A DNA stretch of 64,000 nucleotides from Bacteroidota bacterium (lineage in GTDB: Bacteria > Bacteroidota > Bacteroidia > Bacteroidales > Lentimicrobiaceae), in the NCBI GenBank assembly GCA_023434665.1, contig JAEYSM010000043.1, positions 62,001 to 126,000 of the forward strand. The letters run 5' to 3'. This document shows, piece by piece, positions 1-9,018 of this stretch; the first letter of the stretch is position 1, and each line of letters begins with the position of its first letter. Made by a program: the position numbers and the translations under genes. The notes beneath the pieces were generated by a model. It was not told the origin of the DNA and did no database searches. It saw nothing but the letters and a program-made list of their open reading frames with translations.

Positions 1-67
1 GTTAAGGATGCTCTTTTTAATATCGGATTCCTCCAGATTAAGTTAGGTTTCCTCCTGAAAACCCTTT

Positions 68-2125
68 TTAATTATAAGTTGGCAGGAAGGAATGATTCTT
101 TGAGTAATCAAGCATCTGCTGGGTGTAGTCGTCAGGATAGGTGACCTTTATGTCAACTATCTTGCCATCTTTCATCTCAGGAACATACACTGGATTGATA
201 AATCCACCGTAAGGAGCAATGTTAAGTTTATTAAACCGGTCTAATACTTCAGTATGAAGGTCCTGGTTGACTTTAACCGCATATGTTTCGACAAGGGATT
301 TACCAGCTTCGTAATCACCTTCTGATTTTATACGTTGAATTTCGGCGAGTAGCTGACCAAATAAATTGCGGAGTTTCTGGTAATCATTAATTACAACATA
401 AGTCTTACCGTTTCGTACTTCCATTGAAATGACATTGTCTGCTTTGCCATTCTCATAACACCATGTAGCAATGAGCTGCCTGCAGCGCATATGAGCTTGC
501 TCGATGTCCTTGCCAGGCTGAATGCGTGTTAACTGAGTCATAAGCCCGTTCCTGATATAAGAATTATATTCGGCTTTATAGACTTCCTCTTTATCAAAGA
601 GTCCGATTTCCATCATCTTGGGATCAGCTATATAGTACAGTGCAAACAAGTCGGCACGTGCTTCTTCTAATGGAGATCCGTAATTCTTCAACTCATCACC
701 ACGGGTGGTTGGTAATAGCTGTCCTGAACCATGACCCAGACATTCGTGCAGGTCAGTGTGAAGGTTGCCAGCCAGTGGGCCATAGGTTTTTGCCCATTCC
801 ACTTCCTGTGGTGATGCAGCAAATTCTTCAAGCATACCATTGCCCAGAGAAGCCTGATCATAGGCATAGGTTATATTTTCAATGGTAACTGATTTTGATC
901 CATGTTCTTTACGAATCCAATCGGCATTCGGAAGGTTTATTCCTATAGGAGTAGAAGGGTAGCAGTCCCCGCCTAGTTGTGCAGCAGTAATGACTTTAGC
1001 TGAAACACCTTTGACCTCATCCTTTTTAAATTTTTGATCGACAGGGGAGTTATCCTCAAACCATTGTGCATTGCTGCTAATGATTTCCGCTCTTTTGGTT
1101 GCTTCGATATCTTTAAAGTTGACCACACTTTCCCATGTAGCTTTCAGGCCCAGAGGGTCACCATAATTTTCAATAAAACCATTCACAAAGTCGATATGTG
1201 AATTCAGGTCCTGCACCCATAAAACATTGTATTCGTCCCAGGTGGTGAGATTGCCGGTCTTGTAATATTCGACCAGCTTGTTGATTACCTGTTGCTGGTG
1301 GTCATTTTCTGCAACACCTGCTGCTTTATCCAACCAATATATTATCTGCTCAATTGCTTGTGAATAGAGTCCTCCGAGTTTATAGACTTCCTCTGTAATT
1401 TTTCCGTCTTTCTTAACCACTTTTGAATTCAAGCCCCAAGATATCAAGGTATCACCTCCGGTGCTTTTAACGGTATTCTTGAGGTTAGCATAGTAATCTT
1501 CAACTTCAGCTTGAGTAACACCTTCATAAAAATTGGCTGCTGAATAGGTCACTAAATCCTTTCCTGCTTCCTGATTGATACCTTTAGGAGCAATGTTCGG
1601 ATCAAATATAACCGGAATAATTTCGGCGGTAAAATCCTCAAGTGACTGATTTACTCTGGTGGGCCAACTTTCGGAAGGAGAGTTTTTAATCAGATCAGCG
1701 AAGTATTCCTGACTAAATTCGGGAATGAATTTGTCTTTTGAATAGTGATGGTGAATTCCATTGCTGAACCACACTCTTTTGGTATAAACCATAAAATTCG
1801 CGAATTCTTCGGTATTACGGTCGCCTGTGTAATTCTCAACAATATTTTCGAGTGTACGGCGAATGGGAAGATTATACTTAAAGTTTTGGTCGAAAAGGAT
1901 ATCACGACCTGCCAATGCAGCCTGGCTAAGATAATACACAAGCTCCTTTTGTTTCAATGTAAGATCATCAAAACCTGGTACCTGGTATCTCATAATACGA
2001 ATGTCGGAAAACTGTTCAAGAAGATACTTGAAATCATCCTTGTTTTCTGTTGGCTCAGCATTCTGTTTACAAGAAACAGCGATTAGTGAGGTAATCATAA
2101 TGGTGCAAAGAATTAATTTTTTCAT
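68..2125 (-). CDS. Dipeptidyl peptidase III-like zinc peptidase (M49), lipoprotein
   Basis: Predicted exopeptidase that removes dipeptides from peptide N-termini. With the start at 2125, the zinc motif HECLGH lies at residues 460-465 (HEXXGH, with the extra residue typical of M49) and the second motif EEARAD at 487-492 (family form EECRAE), supplying the third zinc ligand. The N-terminus MKKLILCTIMITSLIAVSC is a lipoprotein signal with its lipobox cysteine, so the enzyme probably sits on the envelope. An upstream in-frame ATG at 2158 overlaps the comB stop as ATGA, which suggests translational coupling. I prefer 2125 because it gives a clean MKK signal peptide, but 2158 remains possible. Length is normal for bacterial M49. 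The substrate is not known. Confidence 0.88.
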   Translation of the reverse strand: MKKLILCTIMITSLIAVSCKQNAEPTENKDDFKYLLEQFSDIRIMRYQVPGFDDLTLKQKELVYYLSQAALAGRDILFDQNFKYNLPIRRTLENIVENYTGDRNTEEFANFMVYTKRVWFSNGIHHHYSKDKFIPEFSQEYFADLIKNSPSESWPTRVNQSLEDFTAEIIPVIFDPNIAPKGINQEAGKDLVTYSAANFYEGVTQAEVEDYYANLKNTVKSTGGDTLISWGLNSKVVKKDGKITEEVYKLGGLYSQAIEQIIYWLDKAAGVAENDHQQQVINKLVEYYKTGNLTTWDEYNVLWVQDLNSHIDFVNGFIENYGDPLGLKATWESVVNFKDIEATKRAEIISSNAQWFEDNSPVDQKFKKDEVKGVSAKVITAAQLGGDCYPSTPIGINLPNADWIRKEHGSKSVTIENITYAYDQASLGNGMLEEFAASPQEVEWAKTYGPLAGNLHTDLHECLGHGSGQLLPTTRGDELKNYGSPLEEARADLFALYYIADPKMMEIGLFDKEEVYKAEYNSYIRNGLMTQLTRIQPGKDIEQAHMRCRQLIATWCYENGKADNVISMEVRNGKTYVVINDYQKLRNLFGQLLAEIQRIKSEGDYEAGKSLVETYAVKVNQDLHTEVLDRFNKLNIAPYGGFINPVYVPEMKDGKIVDIKVTYPDDYTQQMLDYSKNHSFLPTYN

Positions 2126-2154
2126 AGTGGAACAGAGTTTTTTGTGATTTGTTG

Positions 2155-2895
2155 TCATTTCAGTTTAGTGATATCTATCAAACGACCGTCTTCAAGGACC
2201 GGGACAGCATAGGAAGTCCCAATATCGAGAGCATAGCCCAGCACCCCTTCCAATCCCAGCTTTTTTAGTCGTAAGTAGTGTGCGGCCTGCATTACTATAG
2301 CATGAAGGTTACCCTTTGCATGCTCCCACAGGTTAAAAGAAATAAGGGCAGAATCGCCCTCTGTTAAAAACTCAGGGCCCGAAATTGAAGTACTTTTTGT
2401 CAACTGACTGATGATCGCTCCTGCACACAGAGTATCTTCCAAACAAATGTTATCTTTCCACCCTGAACACACGAGTACGATGTCTTTGGACTGTGATACA
2501 AGCCATTCAGCCAAAGCCGGGATATTTCTGAAAGAACCTATGGCTACAATTCCTTTTTCTGCAGCCCGTTTAATTGCATAAGTCCCGTTGGTGGTAGTGT
2601 AGTAAATGCTTTTCCCTTTGATGGAATCAACCATATAATCGAATGGCGAATTGCTCAGATCTGCAAAAACAGGTTTCAATCCATCTCTCTCTGCAGCAAC
2701 CAGTTTGCCTTCTTTCTTTTTCTGCATGGCCAGTTCAATTGAATCAAGAGGCACTATGGCTTCAGCACCAAAATCAAAGGCGGTACAAAAGGAGGTAGTA
2801 GCCCTTAATATGTCAATCACCACAAAAACAGATTCTCTGGTGGTATTGATCTGATCAATAAGTGCTGGGGTTAGACAAACCTGAATTGATGGCAT
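2155..2895 (-). CDS. comB: 2-phosphosulfolactate phosphatase family protein (ComB-like)
   Basis: The family hydrolyses (R)-2-phospho-3-sulfolactate to sulfolactate. It was defined in coenzyme M synthesis but is also found in many bacteria that do not make coenzyme M. Recognisable family blocks are VVIDILRATTSF near residue 25, AAERDGLKP near 68, LSNSPFDY near 80, YYTTTNGT near 97 and CSGWKDN..EDTLCAGA near 145-160. At 246 residues it is the usual length. Its stop overlaps the upstream in-frame ATG of the downstream M49 peptidase. A terminator-like hairpin separates it from gcvT upstream. No comA, comC or other sulfonate gene is in the window, so the biological role is open. Confidence 0.85.
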   Translation of the reverse strand: MPSIQVCLTPALIDQINTTRESVFVVIDILRATTSFCTAFDFGAEAIVPLDSIELAMQKKKEGKLVAAERDGLKPVFADLSNSPFDYMVDSIKGKSIYYTTTNGTYAIKRAAEKGIVAIGSFRNIPALAEWLVSQSKDIVLVCSGWKDNICLEDTLCAGAIISQLTKSTSISGPEFLTEGDSALISFNLWEHAKGNLHAIVMQAAHYLRLKKLGLEGVLGYALDIGTSYAVPVLEDGRLIDITKLK

Positions 2896-2905
2896 AATAA
2901 TAAAT

Positions 2906-2935
2906 AAACCGGATACCGCTCACGATATCCGGTTT
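2906..2935 (-). terminator. Intrinsic terminator after gcvT
   Basis: Perfect 10-bp inverted repeat AAACCGGATA / TATCCGGTTT (2906-2915 with 2926-2935) around a 10-nt loop. On the minus strand it is followed by a T-rich run. It lies between the end of gcvT and the start of comB, so comB probably has its own promoter or depends on read-through. Confidence 0.7.
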
Positions 2936-2949
2936 TAGATGATTGGTTA

Positions 2950-4038
2950 TTAAGATTTATAAAAAGGCAATTTTACTACTTTAGCCTTAAGGGCTTTATC
3001 CCTGACATTGATAAATATTTCGGTGTCGGGTTTAGAAAATTCGGGAGTTACATATCCCATACCAATTGCAATTTTTAATGAAGGTGACTGAGTACCTGAA
3101 GTTACTTCGCCTATGACATTACCCTGTGCATCGGAAATTGAGTAATGCTGACGTGGAATTCCTTTATCAATCAATTCAAATCCAACCAATTTACGGGTTA
3201 CGCCGGCTTCTTTCTGCTTGATAAAGTAGTCTTTATTTACAAAATCATCAGTATCTTTCAGCTTTGTAATCCAGCCAAGACCTGCTTCCAGAGGACTGGT
3301 TTCATCATTAATATCATTGCCATACAGGCAGAATCCCATCTCGAGTCTCAGCGTATCGCGGGCACCTAAACCAATAGGTTTAATACCGTACTCTTTTCCG
3401 GCTTCAAAAATGGCATTCCATATTCTTTCAGCATCCTCATTGGCAAAATAGATTTCGCATCCACCGGCACCAGTATAACCATTTATTGACAGAATAACAT
3501 CCTTAACACCTGCAAAATCCAGTTTTGTAAATGTATAGTATTCCATATCCATGATAGGGGTGCTCGTTAGTTTTTGCATCACTTCGAGAGCTTTGGGGCC
3601 CTGAACAGCAAGTTGGGAAATTTCATCTGAAGTATTGTAAAGTTCAGCTCCGAATTTATTCTGTGAATTTAACCAGTTCCAGTCTTTTTCTGTATTGGAA
3701 GCATTGACAACCAAAAGGTAGGTTTCGTCATCAATTTTGTAGGTGAGGTAATCGTCAACAATTCCACCCTTGTCATTTGGGAAACAAGAATATTGAAGTT
3801 TACCATTGGTAAGTTTTGATACGTCATTTGAACTAACCCATTGAACAAGGTCAAAAGCTTTAGGTCCTTTTACCCATATCTGGCCCATATGAGATACATC
3901 AAATACGCCAACACCTTTTCTAACAGTTTCATGTTCAACAATCAAACCTTCGAATTGAACTGGCATATAGAAACCGGCAAAAGGAACCATTTTGGCTCCC
4001 AATGATTCATGAATGTGTGTAAAGGCAGTGTGCTTCAT
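2950..4038 (-). CDS. gcvT: Glycine cleavage system T protein (aminomethyltransferase)
   Basis: Transfers the methylene group from aminomethylated H-protein to tetrahydrofolate and releases ammonia. It is part of the cytoplasmic glycine cleavage system. Family blocks: MVPFAGFYMPVQFEG near residue 16, GVFDVSHMGQI near 44, a folate-site region NGYTGAGGCEIY near 187, LGARDTLRLEMGFCLYG near 224 and the C-terminal GEVTSGTQSPSL segment. Length (362) is standard. The other subunits (gcvH, gcvP) are not in the window. Transcribed alone from a TAnnTTTG promoter with a short leader and ended by its own hairpin. No glycine riboswitch was recognised in the upstream region. Confidence 0.96.
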   Translation of the reverse strand: MKHTAFTHIHESLGAKMVPFAGFYMPVQFEGLIVEHETVRKGVGVFDVSHMGQIWVKGPKAFDLVQWVSSNDVSKLTNGKLQYSCFPNDKGGIVDDYLTYKIDDETYLLVVNASNTEKDWNWLNSQNKFGAELYNTSDEISQLAVQGPKALEVMQKLTSTPIMDMEYYTFTKLDFAGVKDVILSINGYTGAGGCEIYFANEDAERIWNAIFEAGKEYGIKPIGLGARDTLRLEMGFCLYGNDINDETSPLEAGLGWITKLKDTDDFVNKDYFIKQKEAGVTRKLVGFELIDKGIPRQHYSISDAQGNVIGEVTSGTQSPSLKIAIGMGYVTPEFSKPDTEIFINVRDKALKAKVVKLPFYKS

Positions 4039-4065
4039 TTTATTGATTCTTTTTGATATTTAAAG

Positions 4066-4073
4066 CAAACCTA
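4066..4073 (-). promoter_or_regulatory. gcvT promoter -7 box
   Basis: Minus-strand TAGGTTTG matches the Bacteroidota -7 consensus TAnnTTTG and lies 28 nt before the gcvT ATG, predicting a leader of about 20 nt. Confidence 0.55.
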
Positions 4074-4209
4074 CAATGTTTTTATAAATTAATTCCAAAA
4101 ATCATGAAAATTTACTGAACAATTTCGGGCTGTGATTCTTTTATTGAACGAGTGACGTAATTTTTTTTGCATTATTTGAGTTGTTAAATGATATCTCATC
4201 AAAAAAGAT

Positions 4210-4217
4210 TATATTTG
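4210..4217 (+). promoter_or_regulatory. rho promoter -7 box and leader
   Basis: TATATTTG matches TAnnTTTG exactly. Transcription should start near 4224, leaving a leader of about 130 nt before the rho ATG. The 318-base gap 4039-4356 otherwise contains only the gcvT promoter and AT-rich sequence. A leader of this size could serve Rho autoregulation by attenuation, as known for rho in other bacteria, but no specific structure was identified. Confidence 0.55.
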
Positions 4218-4356
4218 CAACTTCTTAGTGACTTATATCCACTCTCATTATTTTTTTTCAAAATTACAGTAGTAACCCAGGACTCATTCCTGTGCGAAAT
4301 TTTTAATAGATACCTTTATTTGATCAACTTTCTGATTAAAAACACTAACACTTTTT

Positions 4357-6498
4357 ATGTACGACATCATTGAGCTTAATAACAAGCTATTGGAAGAGTT
4401 AAAAGACATCGCCCGTGATCTTAATATTCCAAAGTATGAAACTTTAAAAAAGCAAGACCTTATTTACCAAATCTTAGATTTTCAGGCACTTAATCCTTCA
4501 AAAGAAATGCTTGAAAAGGAAAAAGCAAACAGGGATAACAAAAGCAAGAGGCAAAGAATCCCTGATGATAGATTCAATAAGGGCAAACAATTTTCAAAAC
4601 CTTCCAAAGGTGCACCAATTGCATCTTCCAATCCTACCAACAGTCAGTTAAAATTGCAAGAGAGTGCTGAGGATGCTGGCAAACAAGAAGTCACTGCGTC
4701 ACAGCCTGAAACCAATGGGTCAAAAGTAACCGGCACAGAAGATTCGAAAATTCAGAGACAACCTGATAATAGAAATGCAGCTGCTGCTGCCAGAGAAAAT
4801 CTGTCAGATAAACCAGTTAAGACCACTGAAACTGAACCTACTGCTCAAAACAAGCCTGACGCTTCGTCAAGAAGAGATTTTAGAAATCCTAAAAATGACG
4901 ATCGGTCGAGGAAGGATAAACAAAGGAAAGGCAAGCCAAGACAAGAAGAAGAGGGAAGCCAACCATCTGCTAAAGTACCGAAAGACCAGATAGTTAAAGC
5001 AGACGACTCAGAATCAATGCCTGAGAATGCCGAAAAGAAGAAAATGCCTACAAAGGAAGAAATAATAGCTTCCTCCAAATCTGACCATATTGATACTGAA
5101 GCACTATTGCTGAGCGATTCACCAATTGAAGAACCACCAATAGTTGAAACTGAGCAGAAAAGTGAAATTGCTGTCGAAGGAGTCAGTGCTGCTACCGAGA
5201 GTCCGGTGCCGTTAAAAGAAACACCTGCACCTGCAGGAGAAAAACCGGCAGAACAGGAGACTTACAGGCCATCCGAAAGATACAACAGAGATTATCCTAA
5301 TCCTCGTCAGAGATTTCCTGACAGAAATGAAAGACAACAGGACAGACCAGAGAAGAAACGTGAAGAGTTTAGCTGGGAATTTGATGGATTCATTTCAAGT
5401 GACGGTGTACTCGAAATAATGCCTGATGGCTATGGTTTTCTCAGATCCTCGGATTATCATTATCTAAACTCTCCTGATGATGTATATGTATCTCAATCAC
5501 AGATTAAACTCTTTGGTCTGAAAACCGGAGATACTGTCAGAGGTACTATCCGTCCTCCGAAAGATGGTGAGAAATATTTTCCGCTCATTAAAGTGGAACT
5601 GATTAATGGAAGAACACCGGATGAAGTAAGAGACAGAATACCATTCGATTACTTAACCCCACTCTTCCCCGAAAAGAAATTCAGATTAACAGGGCATCCC
5701 GGATCAAATTTATCTACCCGTGTGATAGATTTGTTTGCTCCGATAGGTAAAGGACAGCGCGGACTTATTGTAGCTCAGCCTAAAACCGGCAAGACAGTGT
5801 TGCTTAAGGAAATTGCTAATGCAATTGCTTATAATCATCCTGAAGCTTACCTGATCGTTTTACTTATAGATGAACGCCCTGAAGAAGTTACCGACATGGC
5901 CAGAAGCGTAAAAGCTGAGGTTATTGCTTCAACATTTGATGAGCCGGCTGAGCGTCATGTAAAGATTGCCAATATAGTGCTTGAAAAAGCCAAAAGGATG
6001 ACGGAGTGTGGTCACGATGTGGTTATTCTGCTTGATTCTATTACCAGATTGGCAAGAGCTTATAACACAGTTTCACCAGCATCAGGTAAAGTACTGTCGG
6101 GTGGAGTTGAAGCCAATGCTCTTCAAAAACCCAAAAGATTCTTTGGTGCTGCCCGCCAGATAGAAAATGGTGGTTCATTAACTATCATAGCTACTGCGCT
6201 GATTGATACAGGTTCAAAGATGGATGAGGTAATTTTTGAAGAATTCAAAGGAACCGGAAACATGGAACTACAGCTTGACCGCAAACTTTCGAATAAGAGG
6301 ATTTATCCTGCTATTGACATTGTGGCATCAAGTACCCGCCGTGAAGATCTTCTGCTTGATAAGGAGACGCTTCAGAGGATATGGATACTCAGGAACCATC
6401 TCGCCGATATGAATCCGTTGGAAGCTATGGAATTCCTGAAAGACAAAATGAAATACACACAAAGCAACGAAGAATTCCTCATTTCTATGAATGGATAA
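4357..6498 (+). CDS. rho: Transcription termination factor Rho with long disordered insert
   Basis: Hexameric RNA helicase/translocase that terminates transcription. Order: Rho N-terminal helical domain (1 to about 50), a roughly 285-residue low-complexity insert rich in K, E, P, S, N and Q (about 51-335), the cold-shock-like RNA-binding domain (FDGFISSDGVLEIMPDGYGFLR, from about 340), then the RecA-type ATPase with Walker A QPKTGKT (474-480) and the Walker B segment DVVILLDSITRLARAY. The core matches canonical Rho of about 420 residues, so the extra length is all insert. Such inserts are a known feature of Bacteroidota Rho and have been linked to condensate formation in a gut Bacteroides. 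Single gene with its own promoter and a bidirectional terminator. Confidence 0.97.
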   Translation: MYDIIELNNKLLEELKDIARDLNIPKYETLKKQDLIYQILDFQALNPSKEMLEKEKANRDNKSKRQRIPDDRFNKGKQFSKPSKGAPIASSNPTNSQLKLQESAEDAGKQEVTASQPETNGSKVTGTEDSKIQRQPDNRNAAAAARENLSDKPVKTTETEPTAQNKPDASSRRDFRNPKNDDRSRKDKQRKGKPRQEEEGSQPSAKVPKDQIVKADDSESMPENAEKKKMPTKEEIIASSKSDHIDTEALLLSDSPIEEPPIVETEQKSEIAVEGVSAATESPVPLKETPAPAGEKPAEQETYRPSERYNRDYPNPRQRFPDRNERQQDRPEKKREEFSWEFDGFISSDGVLEIMPDGYGFLRSSDYHYLNSPDDVYVSQSQIKLFGLKTGDTVRGTIRPPKDGEKYFPLIKVELINGRTPDEVRDRIPFDYLTPLFPEKKFRLTGHPGSNLSTRVIDLFAPIGKGQRGLIVAQPKTGKTVLLKEIANAIAYNHPEAYLIVLLIDERPEEVTDMARSVKAEVIASTFDEPAERHVKIANIVLEKAKRMTECGHDVVILLDSITRLARAYNTVSPASGKVLSGGVEANALQKPKRFFGAARQIENGGSLTIIATALIDTGSKMDEVIFEEFKGTGNMELQLDRKLSNKRIYPAIDIVASSTRREDLLLDKETLQRIWILRNHLADMNPLEAMEFLKDKMKYTQSNEEFLISMNG

Positions 6499-6550
6499 AA
6501 GTTGCCGCTTCCTGATTAATGGAAAGAGTAGTATTAGCCGAATAAAAAAA

Positions 6551-6577
6551 AGAGTGCTCCGAACGGGCACTCTTTTT
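6551..6577. terminator. Bidirectional intrinsic terminator (rho / transketolase)
   Basis: AGAGTGC-T-CCG / CGG-GCACTCT hairpin (6551-6561 with 6564-6573, one bulged T), flanked by A-run on the left and T-run on the right. It serves both the plus-strand rho and the convergent minus-strand transketolase operon. Confidence 0.85.
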
Positions 6578-6620
6578 TAATATCTGAAATTAATATCGGC
6601 AGCTTAATCAGTGTATTTTT

Positions 6621-7574
6621 TTATTTTCTGGAGATCGCCTTTTCGGCCTTCGCCACAATGTTAGATGCTGTCAATCCATATTTTTCCATCAACTGCTCAG
6701 GAATGCCACTTTCGCCGAATTTATCCATTACGGTGACCATTTCGACAGGAGTGGGACGATTAAGACTTAAGAACTGGCATACACTATCACTTAAGCCTCC
6801 GTTAATCTGGTGCTCTTCAGCTGTGACTGCGCAGCCGGTTTTATTTACCGATTTGAGAATTGCTTCAGTATCTAAAGGCTTTATGGTGTGAATATTAATT
6901 ATTTCAGCACTAATTCCCTTCTCCTCCAGCATTTTACCGGCAAGAATTGCTTCCCATACGAGATGTCCGGTGGCGAAAATTGATACATCCGCTCCTTCAT
7001 TCAGGAGAACTGCCTTGCCAATTATAAGTGGTTGGTCGGCTGGAGTAAAGTTAGGTACTTTAGGTCTTCCGAATCTCAGGTACACGGGACCTTCATATTC
7101 AGCTATGGCTAGTGTTGCCTGTCGTGTCTGGTTAAAATCGCAAGGATTGATAACCACCATATTAGGTAACATTTTCATCATTCCGATATCTTCGAGAATC
7201 TGATGCGTTGCTCCGTCTTCTCCTAAAGTCAAACCTGCATGTGAAGCACAGATTTTAACGTTCTTATTGCTATAGGCAATCGATTGTCTTATCTGATCAT
7301 ACACTCGTCCGGTTGAAAAGTTGGCAAAGGTGCCTGTAAACGGAATCTTACCTCCCACAGCAAGTCCTGCAGCAATCCCCATCATATTTGCTTCGGCAAT
7401 CCCTGCCTGAAAGAACCTGTCTGGAAATTCCTTAAGAAAAGCATCCATCTTAAGTGATCCGGTGAGGTCGGCACATAAAGCTACGACCAGGGGATTGCTT
7501 CTGCCCAATTCGAGTAATCCCTGACCAAATCCTGATCGGGTGTCTTTCTTTTCAGAAAAAGTGTATTCTTTCAT
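6621..7574 (-). CDS. Transketolase, C-terminal subunit (PYR plus C domains)
   Basis: Second half of a split thiamine-diphosphate transketolase, which moves two-carbon units between sugar phosphates in the pentose phosphate pathway. It contains the pyrimidine-binding domain (GFGQGLLELGRSNPLVVALCADLTGS near 15, RFFQAGIAEANMMGIAAGLA with the conserved Glu near 60, HAGLTLGEDGATHQ near 112) and the C-terminal transketolase domain from about residue 190. At 317 residues it is the usual size for a split C-half. The partner half is encoded at 9019-9864 on the same strand. A VWA-protein gene sits between them, 45 nt upstream of this start. Split transketolases are common in archaea and several bacteria, but the interruption is unusual. 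Confidence 0.93.
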   Translation of the reverse strand: MKEYTFSEKKDTRSGFGQGLLELGRSNPLVVALCADLTGSLKMDAFLKEFPDRFFQAGIAEANMMGIAAGLAVGGKIPFTGTFANFSTGRVYDQIRQSIAYSNKNVKICASHAGLTLGEDGATHQILEDIGMMKMLPNMVVINPCDFNQTRQATLAIAEYEGPVYLRFGRPKVPNFTPADQPLIIGKAVLLNEGADVSIFATGHLVWEAILAGKMLEEKGISAEIINIHTIKPLDTEAILKSVNKTGCAVTAEEHQINGGLSDSVCQFLSLNRPTPVEMVTVMDKFGESGIPEQLMEKYGLTASNIVAKAEKAISRK

Positions 7575-7619
7575 GTTGTTTCTTTTATAGTTTTGATAAT
7601 CAAGATTATACTTAGTTAA

Positions 7620-8996
7620 TTAATAGGCAAAAAGATTAACGTTACTTGTACCACCAGGAAATATCTGAAAATCACTCTCAATTGTGTACATTGAACGGTC
7701 GGCTTGTAACGACCTGAAAACAATTTTATATTCGCCTGGCTGAAGTATCAGAGTTTCTTGTAACTGTGCTTCTCTAAGATCATAAACCCATTCGAGTATT
7801 CCATTCCTTTTTATATACAAGCTCCCGAACCCTTGCACACTCTTTTTGATTACTGCAATGCCGGGCAAAGGAATGTCAATGGATGTGGTTAAGCTTTGGG
7901 AGATGGTTACATCATTAAGATAAAGGCGTGGTAGGGTCAAAATCTCAATATCGTATATTCCACATAAGTATTTTTTAATTTCCCCGAAGTTCTGTACATT
8001 AAGTGTATTGGGATCACCCTTTTTTCTGATTATTGCCTGAAGATTCTTAACGATTCTTTCGTTGGTACCCATCTTAAGATTCAGATAACCCTGTGGAGCT
8101 GGGATTGATATAGTGACATGACCACCTGAGAATAGAGAAACACTGTCGATTCTGACAGGTGGCAGTGTATGAACCACAATATCATAACTTAATAATGGAT
8201 CAATCGATAGTGTGTCAGGCAGTCCGTTACTATTTAAAGTGTGAATAAAATTATATTTAAGCTTTCCTGTTTCATGATCATAAAAAGCCATATTAACATT
8301 CGTTTCCCTGGGCAGACCTTTAGAATCGAGCAGGTTAACCTGAAATGTGGTTGAACTGAGGACCTGCGACATAACGGTGTTCAGCGCTTTCTGAAAGGCA
8401 GTCTCACTGCTCGCATCATAGTATGTGCCCACACAGTTGAACGCTTCTTTAAAATCACGCCCGATGCCAATAATAAAGGGTTTCATAAACACTTTCCTCT
8501 TTTGCAGGGCGATGGAAACTTCGCATGGGTCGCCTTCGCATTCTTCAATGCCATCGGTAATTAAAACGATGATATTACGGCAATTATCACATGCAGGAAA
8601 ATCATCTGCTGTTTGTGATAAAGCATAGGCTAAAGGTGTGGTTCCTTTAGGGATGATGCTTTGAATTTTGTTTTTAATGGCAGGGATGTTATTCGGACCA
8701 AACGGCACTTCAAGTTTTGTGTCATTACAATCGGCAGGCGGATATGGCTTCTGATGACCATAAACCCTGAGGGCTATCTGCAGGTTATCGAATGAAGAAA
8801 GACTATCAAGCAGATTGATCATCAGCTTTTTGGCAATTGTCATCTTTATATCACTCTGCCAGCGACCGTACATACTCTGAGAACCATCAAAAACAAATAA
8901 GATCCTGGTCAATGGCTCTTCCTCCTGTGTATTCATGGATTTTTGTCCATAAATAACCAGGGGAAATAAAAGCAGCAAGACAAGGATCTTTCTCAA
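7620..8996 (-). CDS. Secreted von Willebrand factor A domain protein
   Basis: Start is TTG at 8996, chosen because it gives a good signal peptide (MRKILVLLLLFPLVIYGQ) and no in-frame ATG precedes it. The VWA domain covers about residues 30-215, with an intact metal-ion adhesion site beginning DGSQS (37-41) and LITDGIEECEGDPCE further on. The C-terminal half is beta-rich with no family I recognise. Three Cys-containing motifs (DCN, CDNC, CEGDPCE) could form disulfides. The gene lies 22 nt after the transketolase N-half and 45 nt before the C-half, so it is almost certainly co-transcribed with them, though a periplasmic or surface protein has no obvious link to cytoplasmic transketolase. Function unknown. 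Confidence 0.8.
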   Translation of the reverse strand: MRKILVLLLLFPLVIYGQKSMNTQEEEPLTRILFVFDGSQSMYGRWQSDIKMTIAKKLMINLLDSLSSFDNLQIALRVYGHQKPYPPADCNDTKLEVPFGPNNIPAIKNKIQSIIPKGTTPLAYALSQTADDFPACDNCRNIIVLITDGIEECEGDPCEVSIALQKRKVFMKPFIIGIGRDFKEAFNCVGTYYDASSETAFQKALNTVMSQVLSSTTFQVNLLDSKGLPRETNVNMAFYDHETGKLKYNFIHTLNSNGLPDTLSIDPLLSYDIVVHTLPPVRIDSVSLFSGGHVTISIPAPQGYLNLKMGTNERIVKNLQAIIRKKGDPNTLNVQNFGEIKKYLCGIYDIEILTLPRLYLNDVTISQSLTTSIDIPLPGIAVIKKSVQGFGSLYIKRNGILEWVYDLREAQLQETLILQPGEYKIVFRSLQADRSMYTIESDFQIFPGGTSNVNLFAY

Positions 8997-9018
8997 AATA
9001 TTATGATTGACTTTGTTT

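Noticed and set aside
4039..4356. Glycine riboswitch upstream of gcvT
   Set aside because: The gcvT leader is only about 20 nt after its promoter box, too short for a riboswitch.
4188..4373. 61-residue ORF upstream of rho
   Set aside because: It spans the rho promoter box and overlaps the rho start; composition is AT-rich leader, not protein-like.
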